Shown in pieces: positions 43,112-54,490 of a stretch of 64,000 nt of DNA. The number at the start of each line of letters is the position of its first letter. Position 1 is the stretch's first letter. The translations under genes were made by a program, and so were the position numbers. The notes under the pieces were generated by a model that ran no database searches, was not told where the DNA came from, and saw nothing but the letters and a program-made list of their open reading frames with translations. This DNA is from Molanna angustata (Eukaryota > Arthropoda > Insecta > Trichoptera > Molannidae): positions 23,130,839 to 23,194,838 of the forward strand of contig OY754981.1 of the NCBI GenBank assembly GCA_963576475.1. The letters are read 5' to 3'.

Positions 43112-43660
43112 TTAAACTGATAAATTTAAAATAAAAAAAAATCTTAATAAAAAAGTTTGAGAAACTCTGGAATTTTTTTGAAAAAAATTATTTGAGATTT
43201 TGTATTTGTCTATGTTTATACCAATTTTCAGCGTTCTTTCATGGTTTCTGAGATATATGGAAAAAAAAAACGAAAATTCAAAAAATGATAACCCCTGACT
43301 GAAACAAAAATTCAAAATTCTGAGTATAAAAGTTTTGTAGGCCTATAACTGTTTACATATTCTGAAATTTTGGGCTCTGTAAATTGAGCGGATCAAAAGT
43401 TATAAGGGGGGGGGGACACACAGACACACGAAATGTTCTACTCCAAATTCTGAGTAAATCCGTGTATGAAACATATATGCTGCGAAGCCTCTAAATTGGG
43501 GTTTTTTGACTTCAAAGTTGGAATAGCCGTGAAAAAAGTTCAATACGCCATACAAAATGTTCCTTCATACACGCATCTTGGATTTAAACAGCCTCTTCCT
43601 TCAATAGAATTTCATTCTCTTGAACGAATCGACAGTTGGATAAACTGCCGAATTAAAACT
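43112..43660 (+). repeat. Dispersed repeat family D, copy 1 (fullest)
   Basis: It contains in order a block antisense to 12.5-12.7 kb (ttgagaaactctgg, ggtttctgagatatatgg), tgtaggcctataactg, gagcggatcaaaagttataa, a short G run with acacacagacacac, and an open frame 43466-43675 including ASKLGFFDFKVGIAVKK, LGFKQPLPSIEFHSLERIDS. The corresponding frame is also open in the copy at 11.9-12.1 kb. The CA run here is short, unlike the expanded one at 12.2 kb. Confidence 0.8.
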
Positions 43661-43679
43661 TTTTTACATATATAAAATA

Positions 43680-44022
43680 TGCAGATTGACTGCGACATGC
43701 ATATCCTTGTAATTGCCAAGTATTGTTGCTGTCAACTGCGGGTATTATATTTGGTAGGACCGCTGTCGGTCTGCTGTTTTTTATATAACTATTGATGTTT
43801 TGTATGTTTTACATCTATAAGTTGTTTTCTTTATATTTTTTGTATTTTTATACTTGTGTCTTACCTTAGCACTTATTAACATTTTAATTGGTTTACCCAC
43901 TAACGGGTTGTGCCTTGTGGGATTTATGTTTGCGCGGTTGCTTTGTTATGATTGATATTATGTTTGTGTGTTGTGTGTTAATCGTGTACTCTTAAATAAC
44001 TAAATAAAATAAATAAATGGCA
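43680..44022 (+). mobile_element. Probable LINE 3' untranslated end with (TAAA)n tail
   Basis: Non-coding T-rich text (gggttgtgccttgtgggatt, attatgtttgtgtgttg) ends in taaataaaataaataaat at 44000-44018 and directly abuts a reversed SINE1. Confidence 0.5.
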
Positions 44023-44225
44023 ATAAACACTAATAGGTACTATGTCAAATATTGTTTTAATTCGCACCCAATAAAAAGTAGCAATATTCTGGAGACTCAT
44101 CAACATACGATATTTACCGTCTCGCAGATCCAGACTGAAAACAAAATAAAAAACTGTATCTCCACCGGGAATCGAACCCGGGACCTTTGGCTCAGCAGTC
44201 GGATATCCAAACAACGATATAATCA
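44023..44225 (-). mobile_element. tRNA-derived SINE1 copy
   Basis: The minus strand has B box ggttcgattcccggtgga and body gtctggatctgcgagacg, with the end shared with 17.49 kb (gacatagtacctatta). The A-box region is degraded. Confidence 0.85.
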
Positions 44226-44597
44226 CTCAGGTTTGCTAGAAAGAGTTGCCATATGGCATTTTGCCCGCCTCAGTTTAACTTTTTTGTGTATATTTTTTGA
44301 CACTGTAACTACACTACCAACTTCGAAAAAATATAGCGTCACTTTTGTACAAGCACATTCGCCCCACAAGAGTTTTGTGTATAGGGAACAAGAAATGTAC
44401 AATGGAGACCTACATCGCACCAATAATGAAACATAGAACCCACGCACACCTTTCGTAAACAAAATCTATTGCTTTTATCACACCCGCAGAAATTCGATCT
44501 GACAACTTGCTGGGGGCTGGCTTTGAATACATATGTTTATTTATCAAGACCCCGCGGATTTCGAGCTTGTTTTAGACCATGTCTTTCTATAGGTTCA
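44226..44597. other. Unassigned DNA
   Basis: Nothing is recognised. Confidence 0.45.
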
Positions 44598-45152
44598 ATT
44601 TGAACTAGAGATGAGCAAAAGTCTTGCAAGTCCTTGGTCATGCGAGACTTACAAAACCAAGACCGCATGTGTCGCTACAAAACCATGACCAGGCTTTTGT
44701 ATATTTATTTATTTACCTTTTTCATGTACATCAAATGTATTAATTTTTAATGTCAATTATAATGTAAACTTATTCATTTTTAATGTCATTTGGAAAATCA
44801 GCGGATATTTTGTGGAAGTTAATACTAACCATTTTTGACTCCTTAGCTATTTACCACTTTTTTATGAGTCAGTTCACGACATGTCTCGAAAGAGCTGTCC
44901 TTTCATCGACCGACGTACTGAGGAGTCTCAGCACGCCGCGCCGGTCAAAAAGGTTATACATTTTTAATTAAAAAGTAAGCAAATAACTACCTACGCACAA
45001 TCGACAGAATACCTTAAATTAGTGGTTTTTTCTGATATAACGTTTCAATTACGTTTTTTATTTTACCAAGACCAAGACTCGATCGAGTATGCAAGACCAA
45101 GATCGGGGTGGTCATGTTCCTGGTATTTCATTTGCTCATCACTAATTTGAAC
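44598..45152. mobile_element. hAT MITE with perfect 8-bp target duplication
   Basis: The element 44606-45144 begins TAGAGATGAGCAAAAG and ends, read in reverse, TAGTGATGAGCAAATG. Subterminal inverted pieces include ccttggtcatg and its complement. ATTTGAAC is present exactly on both sides (44598-44605 and 45145-45152). An 8-bp duplication and TAGNGATG-type ends are typical of hAT elements. A 62-codon frame at 44783-44971 is of unknown meaning. No transposase was recognised. The intact duplication suggests a fairly young insertion. Confidence 0.92.
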
Positions 45153-45519
45153 ATTGAGAGTTATTATCGTTTATCATCTTCAAAGGACCTAGACATGTAT
45201 TCAAAACTGTCATATTATAATTTGAATATAAGCAAATTTTAAATAACATGTGAGTTCAGCCTAAATATTTAAAAATAACAAGGATTCGTGGTATGCATTA
45301 TAAATAACTACGACCAAATACATACATACAAACATACAAACTATGAATTACATACCAAACTATGTATTCAATCGACTTCATATATTATAGACATAACTAT
45401 GAATTGTTTAGTATTCCATAGACAACGGTCAATTTCGTATAAATTCCTCAGTCAAATCTTACTCATAAAAAATACTCACATGTTATGGAAAATTAATATA
45501 TTAAATATATTTATTTTTT
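45153..45519. other. Unassigned AT-rich DNA
   Basis: Nothing is recognised. Confidence 0.45.
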
Positions 45520-45735
45520 GTCGGCCTTGGTGGCTCAGTTGGTTAGGTATCTGACTGCTAATCCAAAGGTCCCGGGTTCAATTCCCGGTGGAGACACAGT
45601 TTTTATATGTGTTTTAGTCTGGATCTATGAGACGATTAGTATCGTAAGTCTCCAGAATGTGGCAACTTTTTATTGGGTGCGTGTTAAATAAATATTTGAC
45701 ATAGTAGATACCTACCTGTTAGTTGCCGAGAAAAT
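45520..45735 (+). mobile_element. tRNA-derived SINE1, best-preserved copy
   Basis: The head gtcggccttggtggctcagt (A box) and ccgggttcaattcccggtgg (B box) is followed by body agtctggatctatgagacga and end tgacatagtagatac, then gttgccgagaaaat. RNA polymerase III boxes look intact. The acceptor stem does not pair as in a functional tRNA. It is used here as the family reference. Confidence 0.92.
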
Positions 45736-47612
45736 ATATTTATAGAATATTTACAATTTTGTCTTTGCATATAAATTCAACGAAAATGTAAATAGGTTTT
45801 AGTATTTACTATGTGATAGTGTACGATTTTTCAATTTGTATGCATACTTTTTTACATCAAATTCTCAAATGGGAATCACGTTGAGAGTGCAAAATAAGAT
45901 TTCTCCTAGACGGTTTTGTGGGTATGGATTATGTGGTGTTATCATTTTTAATATAATGACGAGACAAAGCACACAATTTTTTAGGAGCTCCTTTTGTTTT
46001 GGTCATATTTTTCAAGTACCTTCATAAAATAATAGGAAAAATCAAATTCAAAATGAGTTTTATCGTTATATTATATTAAAGAGGCTCAACACCGGTGTGA
46101 AGTAAAGAAATGTTTAGTATATTCGTAGGAGAGTACACAGTAAAGTAAGGTTGTATATACACCATAACCAACAAGAAAGTTTTGCTCGTTATCATGGATA
46201 TGTTCCTCGTGAACGGTGTAAGACAAAACAATTTTAATTAAAACTACTTGTTTGGTAACTAAGTAGCTGCTTGATGGCGAAATAAGATATGAGACGAAGA
46301 CATGAAATGATCTAAACAGTCATATCGGTGGAGTAGTGGCGGAATTAAACAAGTTTGTGCGGAATACAAAGAACATAAAAAGTATTATTGTAAGAAAGAG
46401 ACATTGTAAAGCCAGAAATTAAAGAATATATCCAACACGAACAAAAACATTATTACGAGTTCAACAATTGAACAATCCGAAAATTCGGAATATTATTAAA
46501 AAAGTTTTTTAATTAATATTTTTTTCTCTATTTACACTAAGGCAGGAGCGTTCCCGAGAAGATTCAACTATAAGAATATTTAGAATACCTACCCACTTTG
46601 ATTTCATTGTTAGAAATTTTGTCAGTAGACAAAATTACATTTCAATAAAATAACTAAAAATATTTTAAAAAATCGATGTACTTTTTAAACGTATTTTTTC
46701 ATGACAGAAAAGCAACTATATTCAATAAATCAACGAATGAGATGCCTCTTGTAGGACAATCTTGGGCAAATATAACTGCCCGTTCCCACCTGTCGCGTGT
46801 TTAAGAGGGATGTGATATTGATAACTACATGATGTATAAATTTTGTATATTTTTTATGATATGAAACAAAATAACGAAGGTTGAGTCAACTGACTTTTGA
46901 GAACGTTTGATAAATACCAACTGTCCCAAGATACTCATAGATATAATACTTTATAATAAATTTATGGAAATTTCGATAAATATTACAACCCTTCAGAGGA
47001 AAATATAAAAAAAACGTTAGATCTAGATCAAAAACTGGCGGTTGTACAATCACTAAGTGTTCATAATTTTTCATGTCGCTATTAAATATAAAACACGGAG
47101 GAATGATTAGAGGGCTATGGATTGTGTTTGATAATGTATAAAATATATAGTCTGATTCATCAAAGCCTCCCAATCCTTATTCCCACGATAATACCAAAGA
47201 TAACGACGGAAAATTCGCGATAAAAAAAGAGGTTTAAAAAAAAACACCCGCGAAATTTGTGCGTAGCGATAAAAGTAACGATAAAGTGAAAAATATGTAA
47301 GTTTATATCTGGTTTATCCCAGACGTGAAATCAAAAATATTTACAATAAAATTGAACGGCACAATTTAACAGCGACTACGAAATGGGACTTTATGCGACT
47401 ATCGTTTTGTGCAAATCCATCTGCGGTAATATATTTTTTTACAAACGACTAACAACAAAAAAGAAATTATTCAAGAAAGCAAACTCCATCTTTCGACATG
47501 ACAACAGAGTGAGGATAAGGGAACAGATTAAATTAGAAAAAATAAAATTACTAAAACAACGAAATTATTACTTAATCCCATGACTCGATAAGTTCGTAGG
47601 ATAATAACCGTT
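45736..47612. other. Unassigned AT-rich DNA
   Basis: Several chance frames. No motif or repeat copy is recognised. Confidence 0.5.
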
Positions 47613-47879
47613 CGCTTACCGCCAATACCTCCTAACTCGCAATTTATACAATTTGTACCATTAACTTCTATCTTACACAGAAGAGTTAATAAACACTTAA
47701 AACGAATTCAGATTTACACATTGTAAAAAAAACGACTGTTTTTAAAGCAATGTTCAAAGTAGTTAGAGCTTTCCCTTGGAAATGAAATAATAAAACAGTG
47801 TAATAATTATTATTATTATTATTTTTACAGTGTTCTGTAAAATTTAGTAATTTAAGTTAGGAGGTATTGGTATAGCGGA
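47613..47879. mobile_element. Short inverted-repeat element (MITE candidate)
   Basis: CCAATACCTCCTAACT (47622-47637) is exactly complementary to 47855-47870, and the similarity extends outward (cgcttaccg against cgctata). The interior contains an ATT microsatellite. No coding and no clear target duplication. Confidence 0.65.
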
Positions 47880-48180
47880 CATGTATAGTTGGTGCCACTT
47901 TTGATAAATTCACATGATTTTTACACAGAACCAACAACCTGATAATATTTGCCAAAATTTCAAAACAATTTGACGTATAGCTCACAAGTTACAGTGGGTT
48001 TTAGTGACGTTACTTTTGTAATGTTCAAGACAATGGAAAAATCCAAATTGTTGATAAAGTATTGTACTTTATAGGATAAAAATACTGTTCAAGCAGAATT
48101 ACAAATGCTATTTAGAACAAACATTGACGATGTTGAACGCTTGTTAATTATAGTTATCTTGTTACTTCAAATAAAATTAA

Positions 48181-48366
48181 TTGACAATTGTTTTTGTTCT
48201 TTTGATTAGTGTGATTATTGACGCGTTTGTGTATGGATATATTGCCAGAAGGGCCCCCGAAAACCCCGAGAAGCTCCGAGAAGATATAATATTGGTAAAT
48301 ATGAGGACAGAAGACCCAAAAGTAGTGCACCGACCTGATAAATTGACATTGTCAAACCCAACATAA
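48181..48366 (+). other. Unidentified open frame in a GC-richer patch
   Basis: The second half of the frame reads GYIARRAPENPEKLREDIIL and VNMRTEDPKVVHRPDKLTLS. The DNA from 48245 to 48420 is distinctly less AT-rich than its surroundings. The start of the frame is hydrophobic but may be chance. Just upstream, gattattgacgcgttt repeats part of the hammerhead region at 29.15 kb. It could be a retroelement fragment or an exon. Confidence 0.25.
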
Positions 48367-48420
48367 TCTTCAATTATACGCCGAAGCCCTTCGATCTGCC
48401 AAAGACCATCTAACATGGAG

Positions 48421-49711
48421 GAAAATTAAACGTCGAGTGAACTAAAATCAAATATTCTTTTTTTTTTGTGATTTAATAAACACAGATTTCAATCAAAGGT
48501 TCTCGAGAAATAAAATAAATTAATTTGCAGAAGCACTTCAGTAATTTGTGTTACAAAGAGACTCTTTAATTTAACGAACATCGTGACCGAAAAAGAATCA
48601 AAGCAATGGTCGCTGTAATATTTTTTGGAAAAATAATGCAAATTCTTTTCAACTACACACCTACAAGAGCAAAGGAAAATAATTCATATAAAAACAAGAT
48701 GGAAAATAGAATGAACTCCCGACATTATTTTTATAATAGTTTCCACTAAAAAAGGCCCTATTCAGATTTTCGTTTGACGACAAAAAGAGTGAATATATTA
48801 AATTATATAAGAAATTAACGTACCCAAAAAAAAACGCAAGATTGCCTTTCGACTTTGGCAAGGATGTAGCTTGAAAAATATGCAAAATTCATTAGAATAT
48901 TTCGTGTAAGATTAAATGGGTGCTATTTTATGTAGATAACATCATAAAAAGGGTGTAAATCTTGCGCCGCTCGCGTCAGAATTTACTATTTAAATATTTA
49001 ATGGAGGAAGGATATGAATGGGCCAAGTAGGAAAATTATTTCACTAGAATAATATGTAACCACGTCCAGAGACAAAGAGTTTTGTGTCTATAGCTAGGCA
49101 ATGTGCTACTACTCCGCATTCTACCGTTTATAACAAATTGGCAAAGGAATTTTGGGAGCATACGCAAATGTGCGAAGGTTATATTATACTCTATTCAACG
49201 TTCCAAAAAATATTCTTAGATTGTCACATTTCAGAAAACAAATTGTACAGAATGTAGGTAGGCAAAAGTAATGATGTTCTTCTAATGTTCTAAATTTAAG
49301 AATTACCTTTGGTTAGTGTTATTGGCGTGTTCTTTAGTAACAAATCATAAAGATGAAGATATTATTATTTAAAATAATACAAACGCTAAGATGACAATCC
49401 TTAACTAATCGTCAGGGAATAGATTATCGGTCGGAAGAAGGCAGATATCTTGACTCCAAAACTTTCGCGATTTTAAGGAATGAACGAAAAGTGATCACAA
49501 AAATTGGCAAAATGAAACATGTCATATAACTTTGCTGAATGGATTTTGCATACATCTCAAGAGAGTAAAACAAGAATGATTTTCTTGTTAATGTAGAAGT
49601 AAAATTCTTCTATGTCTCCAATGCGATGATATACGCGAAAAACATACAAGATCATTGAGATGTTTTCATTATTATTTTTCATCATAATCCTGTCATGACA
49701 TACCAACTATT
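48421..49711. other. Unassigned AT-rich DNA
   Basis: Nothing is recognised. Confidence 0.5.
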
Positions 49712-49912
49712 CAGCGGAGAAGGGGTCGTCGTGATAAGGGAACTCAATAAGAAGGCAAAATTGGTGAACGTTGTGCAAGTGCATAAAGTGATCGTGTAAA
49801 CCAGCCGATTAAAGGTCGCAAGTCCTGTAGGTGCTTTGAGTTCCTGGTTCTTCTATGATATTCCAACTTCGCCTCTATTGAATGTTGAAAAATTGTCAAA
49901 AATATTTTCAGT
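49712..49912 (+). repeat. Dispersed repeat family A, copy 5
   Basis: It starts cagcggagaaggggtcgtcg and ends in ctctattgaatgttgaa. The start is shared with the copy at 55.8 kb. Confidence 0.85.
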
Positions 49913-50204
49913 TGGATGAAATTTGAGAACAAGTGTTATGTACGATAAATGTAAAAGTATAAGGTTATACAATATAACTATATAATTTATAACAATGCAT
50001 GACAAACGGAGAAACTTAACGGTAAATAATGTTAAACAATACACGAAGCCATTCTAACACGAAGCTGAAATATGTACAGTTCAGAGCAACTTTGACCAAA
50101 GCAACTATACGCAAACAACATTTAAGAACGATATCTATTATTTAGAGATTCACGCCAATTTCTCGGTACGTAGTGGAGTTGACTATCAAATGAATAGTGT
50201 TTAG

Positions 50205-50350
50205 CTGTTCTTTCTCCACCAACCCACCCGTTCTTTTTATGGGGACTGATAACGGCAGCTTGCAAAATTCTGAAATAACACCAAGAACATAAGAAGACTC
50301 CGGAGAACTCTAAAACCTTGCAGTCACTGCAATCGAAGTGCCAGAGAGAG
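50205..50350 (+). repeat. Dispersed repeat family G, copy 1
   Basis: It is similar to 58805-58945. Shared text includes aacataagaagactccgg (aacattaagaagagtccag), gagaactc and aaaaccttgcag followed by cactgca. Confidence 0.65.
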
Positions 50351-50614
50351 AGAGGTAAATATTATTTAAACCAAGAATTTTTATTATATATTCCTTCCCT
50401 ATAAACAATTGGGAAACTGGTACTTTTTTCAAACAATCTCAGACAGTTAAACAACATATAGGTTATGTATTTTTTGTAATGCAAGTCACCCTGCAAAGAC
50501 AATACGTAAAAAAATATATGTTTCTTGTTTTTAGTATATTTCGAACGCTAAAATAATCAAATATACACAAATGCAATTTTTATTTCTAATTCCATATATT
50601 TCAAAACTGATAAT

Positions 50615-50930
50615 GTTAAACGCTGTGGAAATAAGGTCCGTAAGACGAATGTGTGACAAAATAATCTACGATAGGATAAGGAATGTGTATATCAGACGAA
50701 TATGTAATATTGAACAATAAACGACGAACGCCTGACAAAGAAAGTGTACGAGGCTGAAAAGAGTGGAATGAGAAGTAGGGGCCGACTGAGAAAGAATTGA
50801 CGTGATTTTTGAAATATGGTAATATACGAAGTCATAACAATAGAAGAGTGTCTGACATTCGGTTCTCTCTGCCTACACCAAATAGGGAGATGGCATGATG
50901 ATATGTATGTATGTATCATTACTTTCTTTC
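50615..50930 (+). mobile_element. RTE-1 LINE 3' fragment
   Basis: It includes gctgtggaaataaggtccgt (AVEIRS), gaacgcctgacaaagaaagt, tagaagagtgtctgacattc, ggttctctctgcctacacca and (TATG)n. Internal deletions have removed the GRPR..W segment in part. Confidence 0.8.
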
Positions 50931-51595
50931 TATACTCATACTAAAAAAGTTTGATACATCGTAAACACATACAACGCAGTGCTTCGTATTGTACAGGCGA
51001 CATCGGCGAGTTCAAATTCAATTAAACTTCCAAATTTTTAGATGAAAATTTTAAATTGCTTTGAGTCAATTTAAATAAGGGTCACTACGAAATATATTAT
51101 TGCATTATAATAATCTCATATACACAATGAAGTTGAATTGAAAGGTAAATAAAACAAACGCATAAGAAATTCGAGTTTCACAAAATAATTTCATTAGCTA
51201 CTTTTGTTAGCATTTTTTTCCAAACATGGCTCCCTAAAAGTTTTCAATACACTGGAGAACGCTAAATGGCATTCGTTTCACAGTCTTGCTTCAGCATCAG
51301 ACAACTGGAACAGAGCTGCTTTTGGGTCGTACGTTTCATCAAAAACCAGTCGAACCGCATACATTTGAACCTTTGATTGTCAGGCGAATTCGGGCTTTGT
51401 CAACGATGTTCCTTGGTCTTTGGAAATTGAACGTGGCTGAAAAAATTACGTTCAGTTTTTCTTTCAAAAGGCACTTTAATAATGAATAACGAGAATTGGC
51501 GCTTTAAGCTCACAAACTTCTTGCTGACTTGGTACCTGCCCGATGATAATTTTACATTTACGAAGTATCGCTTTCATTTCATAAATATGAAATTC
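50931..51595. other. Unassigned DNA
   Basis: A plus frame at 51286-51489 has no known motif. Confidence 0.4.
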
Positions 51596-51770
51596 TATTT
51601 GCTCGGTTGACAGATGAAATGAAATTTTACAATAGAACCGTAGAAACAAAACTCATTTGGTGCCGCGTCTCCAAGTGTTTCAAAAATAGAAGAGACGATG
51701 TCACTTTTGTGCGTAAATAAATTTCCTTCGTTTAGGAGCACGACGCCAAAAAATGGCAAACAACGATGTT
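51596..51770 (-). other. Unidentified minus-strand open frame, about 57 codons
   Basis: It reads HRCLPFFGVVLLNEGNLFTH then SDIVSSIFETLGDAAPNEFC and FYGSIVKFHFICQPSK before a stop. Composition is protein-like, but I do not recognise a family. It lies just beside repeat H and could be part of the same element. Confidence 0.25.
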
Positions 51771-51810
51771 TTCAAATATTTGTTGAGAAATACGGCATTA
51801 ATATAAACCT

Positions 51811-51893
51811 TCAAATTTTATGTTTCCTGAGCTTGAGAAAAAAATCGAGAAGCACTATTCAGATATCCTTCAAAATGTAATGGGGTCTAAGCA
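51811..51893 (-). repeat. Dispersed repeat family H, copy 2
   Basis: Reverse complement of 4224-4331: ttaga(c)cccatt, ggatatctgaatagtgc, aagctcaggaaac. Confidence 0.65.
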
Positions 51894-52051
51894 AGTAGGT
51901 ATAAGATATACGAATTTGCAAAATTTGAAAATAATCGAATGAGTACCTACCTACTTAAGTCTATAATCGATCTAGTAGAATAATCGCGCCGTACATAGTA
52001 CACAGAACACATACACACAGATACATTGTGATAATCTGTAATATCCTGAAA

Positions 52052-52110
52052 TTGCGAATTCATAACTCCCCACTTTATCCCCTTGGGTTAGTGAGGAGTA
52101 AAAAGCACGT
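52052..52110 (-). repeat. Dispersed repeat family J copy
   Basis: The plus strand gaattcataactccccactt and atccccttgggttagtgagg is the reverse complement of 23.75-23.80 kb. Confidence 0.65.
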
Positions 52111-52140
52111 ATTAATATTGTAAATCGAGTCCGTTACTCC

Positions 52141-52406
52141 ATAGATGGCAAACGTAATAATGCATTAATTTCAGGTAAAATGTTACACACTATTCAAATA
52201 TATAGAACTTTCAAAAAAATTACATCGATAAGGGAACTCAATAAGAAGGCATAATTGGTGAACGTTGCGCAAGCGCATAAAGTGATTACGTATACCAGCC
52301 GATGACAGGTCGTAAGCCCTGTAGGTGCCTCGAGTTCCTGGTTCTTCTACAATATCCCAACTTCGTCTCTATTGAGATGTTGAAAAAATGTTTGTCCATA
52401 AAAATA
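52141..52406 (+). repeat. Dispersed repeat family A, copy 6
   Basis: It includes the 5' block atagatggc, then caaatatatagaactttc and the common core through tctctattgagatgttga. Confidence 0.85.
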
Positions 52407-52687
52407 ATTAATATTGTAATTTCTACAGAGCACTCCATATATAAAAAGTTTTATTAGACTTGAGAATCAAAAGTAAACAACACTTATCTTAAAAAGCACT
52501 TTAAATTCTTTATAAATACAATATCCATAACATTGATCACTGATGCGAGTAGTACCTACCCACCCTTTATCACTTATTAACAATACAATAAATATTAATT
52601 GAAAAAATGCGTTGTTAAACATCAAAATAAAGTTAAAAATTATAAATATTGTGATTGATAGTATGATTTATTATTTATAATTCAAAG

Positions 52688-52850
52688 CGGTTTATGCACT
52701 TGATTAGTAATCCAGTGGTCGCAACTTCGAATCCTGCCACGACTGATTTCATTCACCATTTATGCTTATCATTTATACATAGTTTAGGAAACGTATGAGG
52801 ATGTATTTGTAATTGTTTCAAGGACAAATTCAATCTATTCTTTTCTTTAA
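52688..52850 (+). mobile_element. tRNA-like SINE, family SINE3
   Basis: A B-box-like region (acttcgaatcctgccacgac) is followed by a body (agtttaggaaacgtatgagg, caaggacaaattcaatc) shared with 56.74-56.88 kb. The A-box side (tgattagtaatccagtggtc) is weak. Confidence 0.6.
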
Positions 52851-54139
52851 TTTAAAAACCTTGTTTGATTTTGGTATATTTTATTGCAGTAGGTATTTTC
52901 TTTGACTTTTTAGTTTCTATTTTCTCGAGATCACGTTGCATGGGTTGGTTCGAAGATATTTATATATGTAACAGTTAAAAAAACAATTTGACTAATGTCA
53001 GTTAACTCTAGTTGTTCTTTAAAATAAATATTTAAAAACCGAACAACGAATGACTTTGACAACTTGTATAATTTCTACTATAAAATATTCTTTAAATAAC
53101 TAAATTATTATTTCAATTACTGAGAATTTTGAACTAATTACGAGAACATTCCAAGAATTGTTAAATCTAATTCCAATAATGTGCTCTTTTGCATTATATT
53201 ATCTCTAGGTTTTTGCGAATTACAAAGCGTAGTAAAAATACAGAGCATAATTTTATTTTGAAAATAATCATACTGAATAAAATTGTTTCAGCCAATATTG
53301 ACCTTGTCTGAGTCGCATCCTTTTTGTAATTATTAAATTAATCTTTTATTATCTGGCAATGTAAAGACAGACATCATATATACTTAAAACATACACTTGT
53401 TTATTGTGTTAGACCCAAATGCCAAAATAAAATATAATGCGTCTTACAAAATGATTAAGAATGAAATTGATTAAATACATATTTATTAAGATTTTCAATT
53501 ACGAATAAAAATATCGTTTGAAATCTGATATCGTTTTGACAGTTTTGAAAGATGGAATAATAGGCAAGAAATCAACAATCATGATATGAAAGTGAATTAA
53601 CTTATAGTTAAGGTTATACGGAAAAAAGGTTGGAGTCATATTCGTAAAATCACAGTTAAGATAGTCATTTGAAATACTTGTTTTTATCAGAACAAAAGAG
53701 TCTGACTTTTTTACACACCATCTGAGGCCTGCAGAATAGTTCATAAGAAAAACATTACTGGGTCTTTCAGATTCGCACATACTTGAAAGTGGACGATATT
53801 TCCAGAACACACATGCACATATTAGGTATATTCATTTATTTTGAAAACATCCCTAGATACATAAGCATGTGAGACAATTTAATGTACATCCTATCAGTCG
53901 GATCTGCGTCTTTCTTGGTCTTTGCGAGTCTTTAGGTGTCCCAACGATGGCCCTATAAATCTACCGAATCTTTGGACCCTCATTTATAACACCGGAAATA
54001 CTTTCATTGTCTTTTAATCCTAAATGCGATCTTTTACAAAATTAAAAAGACCGATTACCATGGAATGGACACTTTGGAACATTTTTTGTATGTACGTAAA
54101 TTATTTTATTTATTTATTTTTTACAGGAAAAATAAAAAA
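52851..54139. other. Unassigned AT-rich DNA
   Basis: A 103-codon minus frame at 53499-53810 shows no known motif. Nothing else is recognised. Confidence 0.45.
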
Positions 54140-54490
54140 AAAGTAATTATTGTCGTGGTTTGAATTAATTTCTTAAGTTCTTCTTCCAGAAAACAACTTT
54201 AAATCGTCCATATATAAGAGATGGTTAATTTTGGTAGTATTTCCAACAGCTGACGTAATTTTGTGTCCATATTTAGTACCATTTAACATGTTTGAAAGAG
54301 GGTTCATCGCCAAACAAAACCATAAAGGACTGAGGGAATCTCCCTGAAATATTCCTCTCTTAACAGAAATTTCAACACTTTTTAGATTTTTATCTTTTTA
54401 CCGCAAATTTAGAATTGTTTTCCAATTAGACACGATATTTTTAATAAATTTATAAGGTTTATGTCTATCATGTAAATATCTAAAATTTTA
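54140..54490 (-). pseudogene. Non-LTR reverse transcriptase core relic, separate lineage
   Basis: The minus strand reads KFIKNIVSNWKTILNLR, a stop, then VKRGIFQGDSLSPLWFCLAM, NPLSNMLN, and INHLLYMDDLKLFSGRR, continuing ELKKLIQTTTIIT. QGDSLSPL and YMDDLKL are RT palm motifs with the catalytic aspartates. The combination differs from the FADD-type RT at 63.6 kb and from the RTE tails, so this is another LINE lineage. One in-frame stop is visible. Both the N-terminal fingers and everything after the palm are missing. Confidence 0.85.

Noticed and set aside
45520..45600. Possible functional tRNA gene
   Set aside because: The same head recurs with an identical non-tRNA body in at least five places and the acceptor stem does not pair. 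It is a SINE.
53499..53810. 103-codon minus frame
   Set aside because: No known motif and AT-driven composition.
53880..53970. Possible LINE tail around cggatctgcgtctttcttgg
   Set aside because: Too short and no defining motif after translation.
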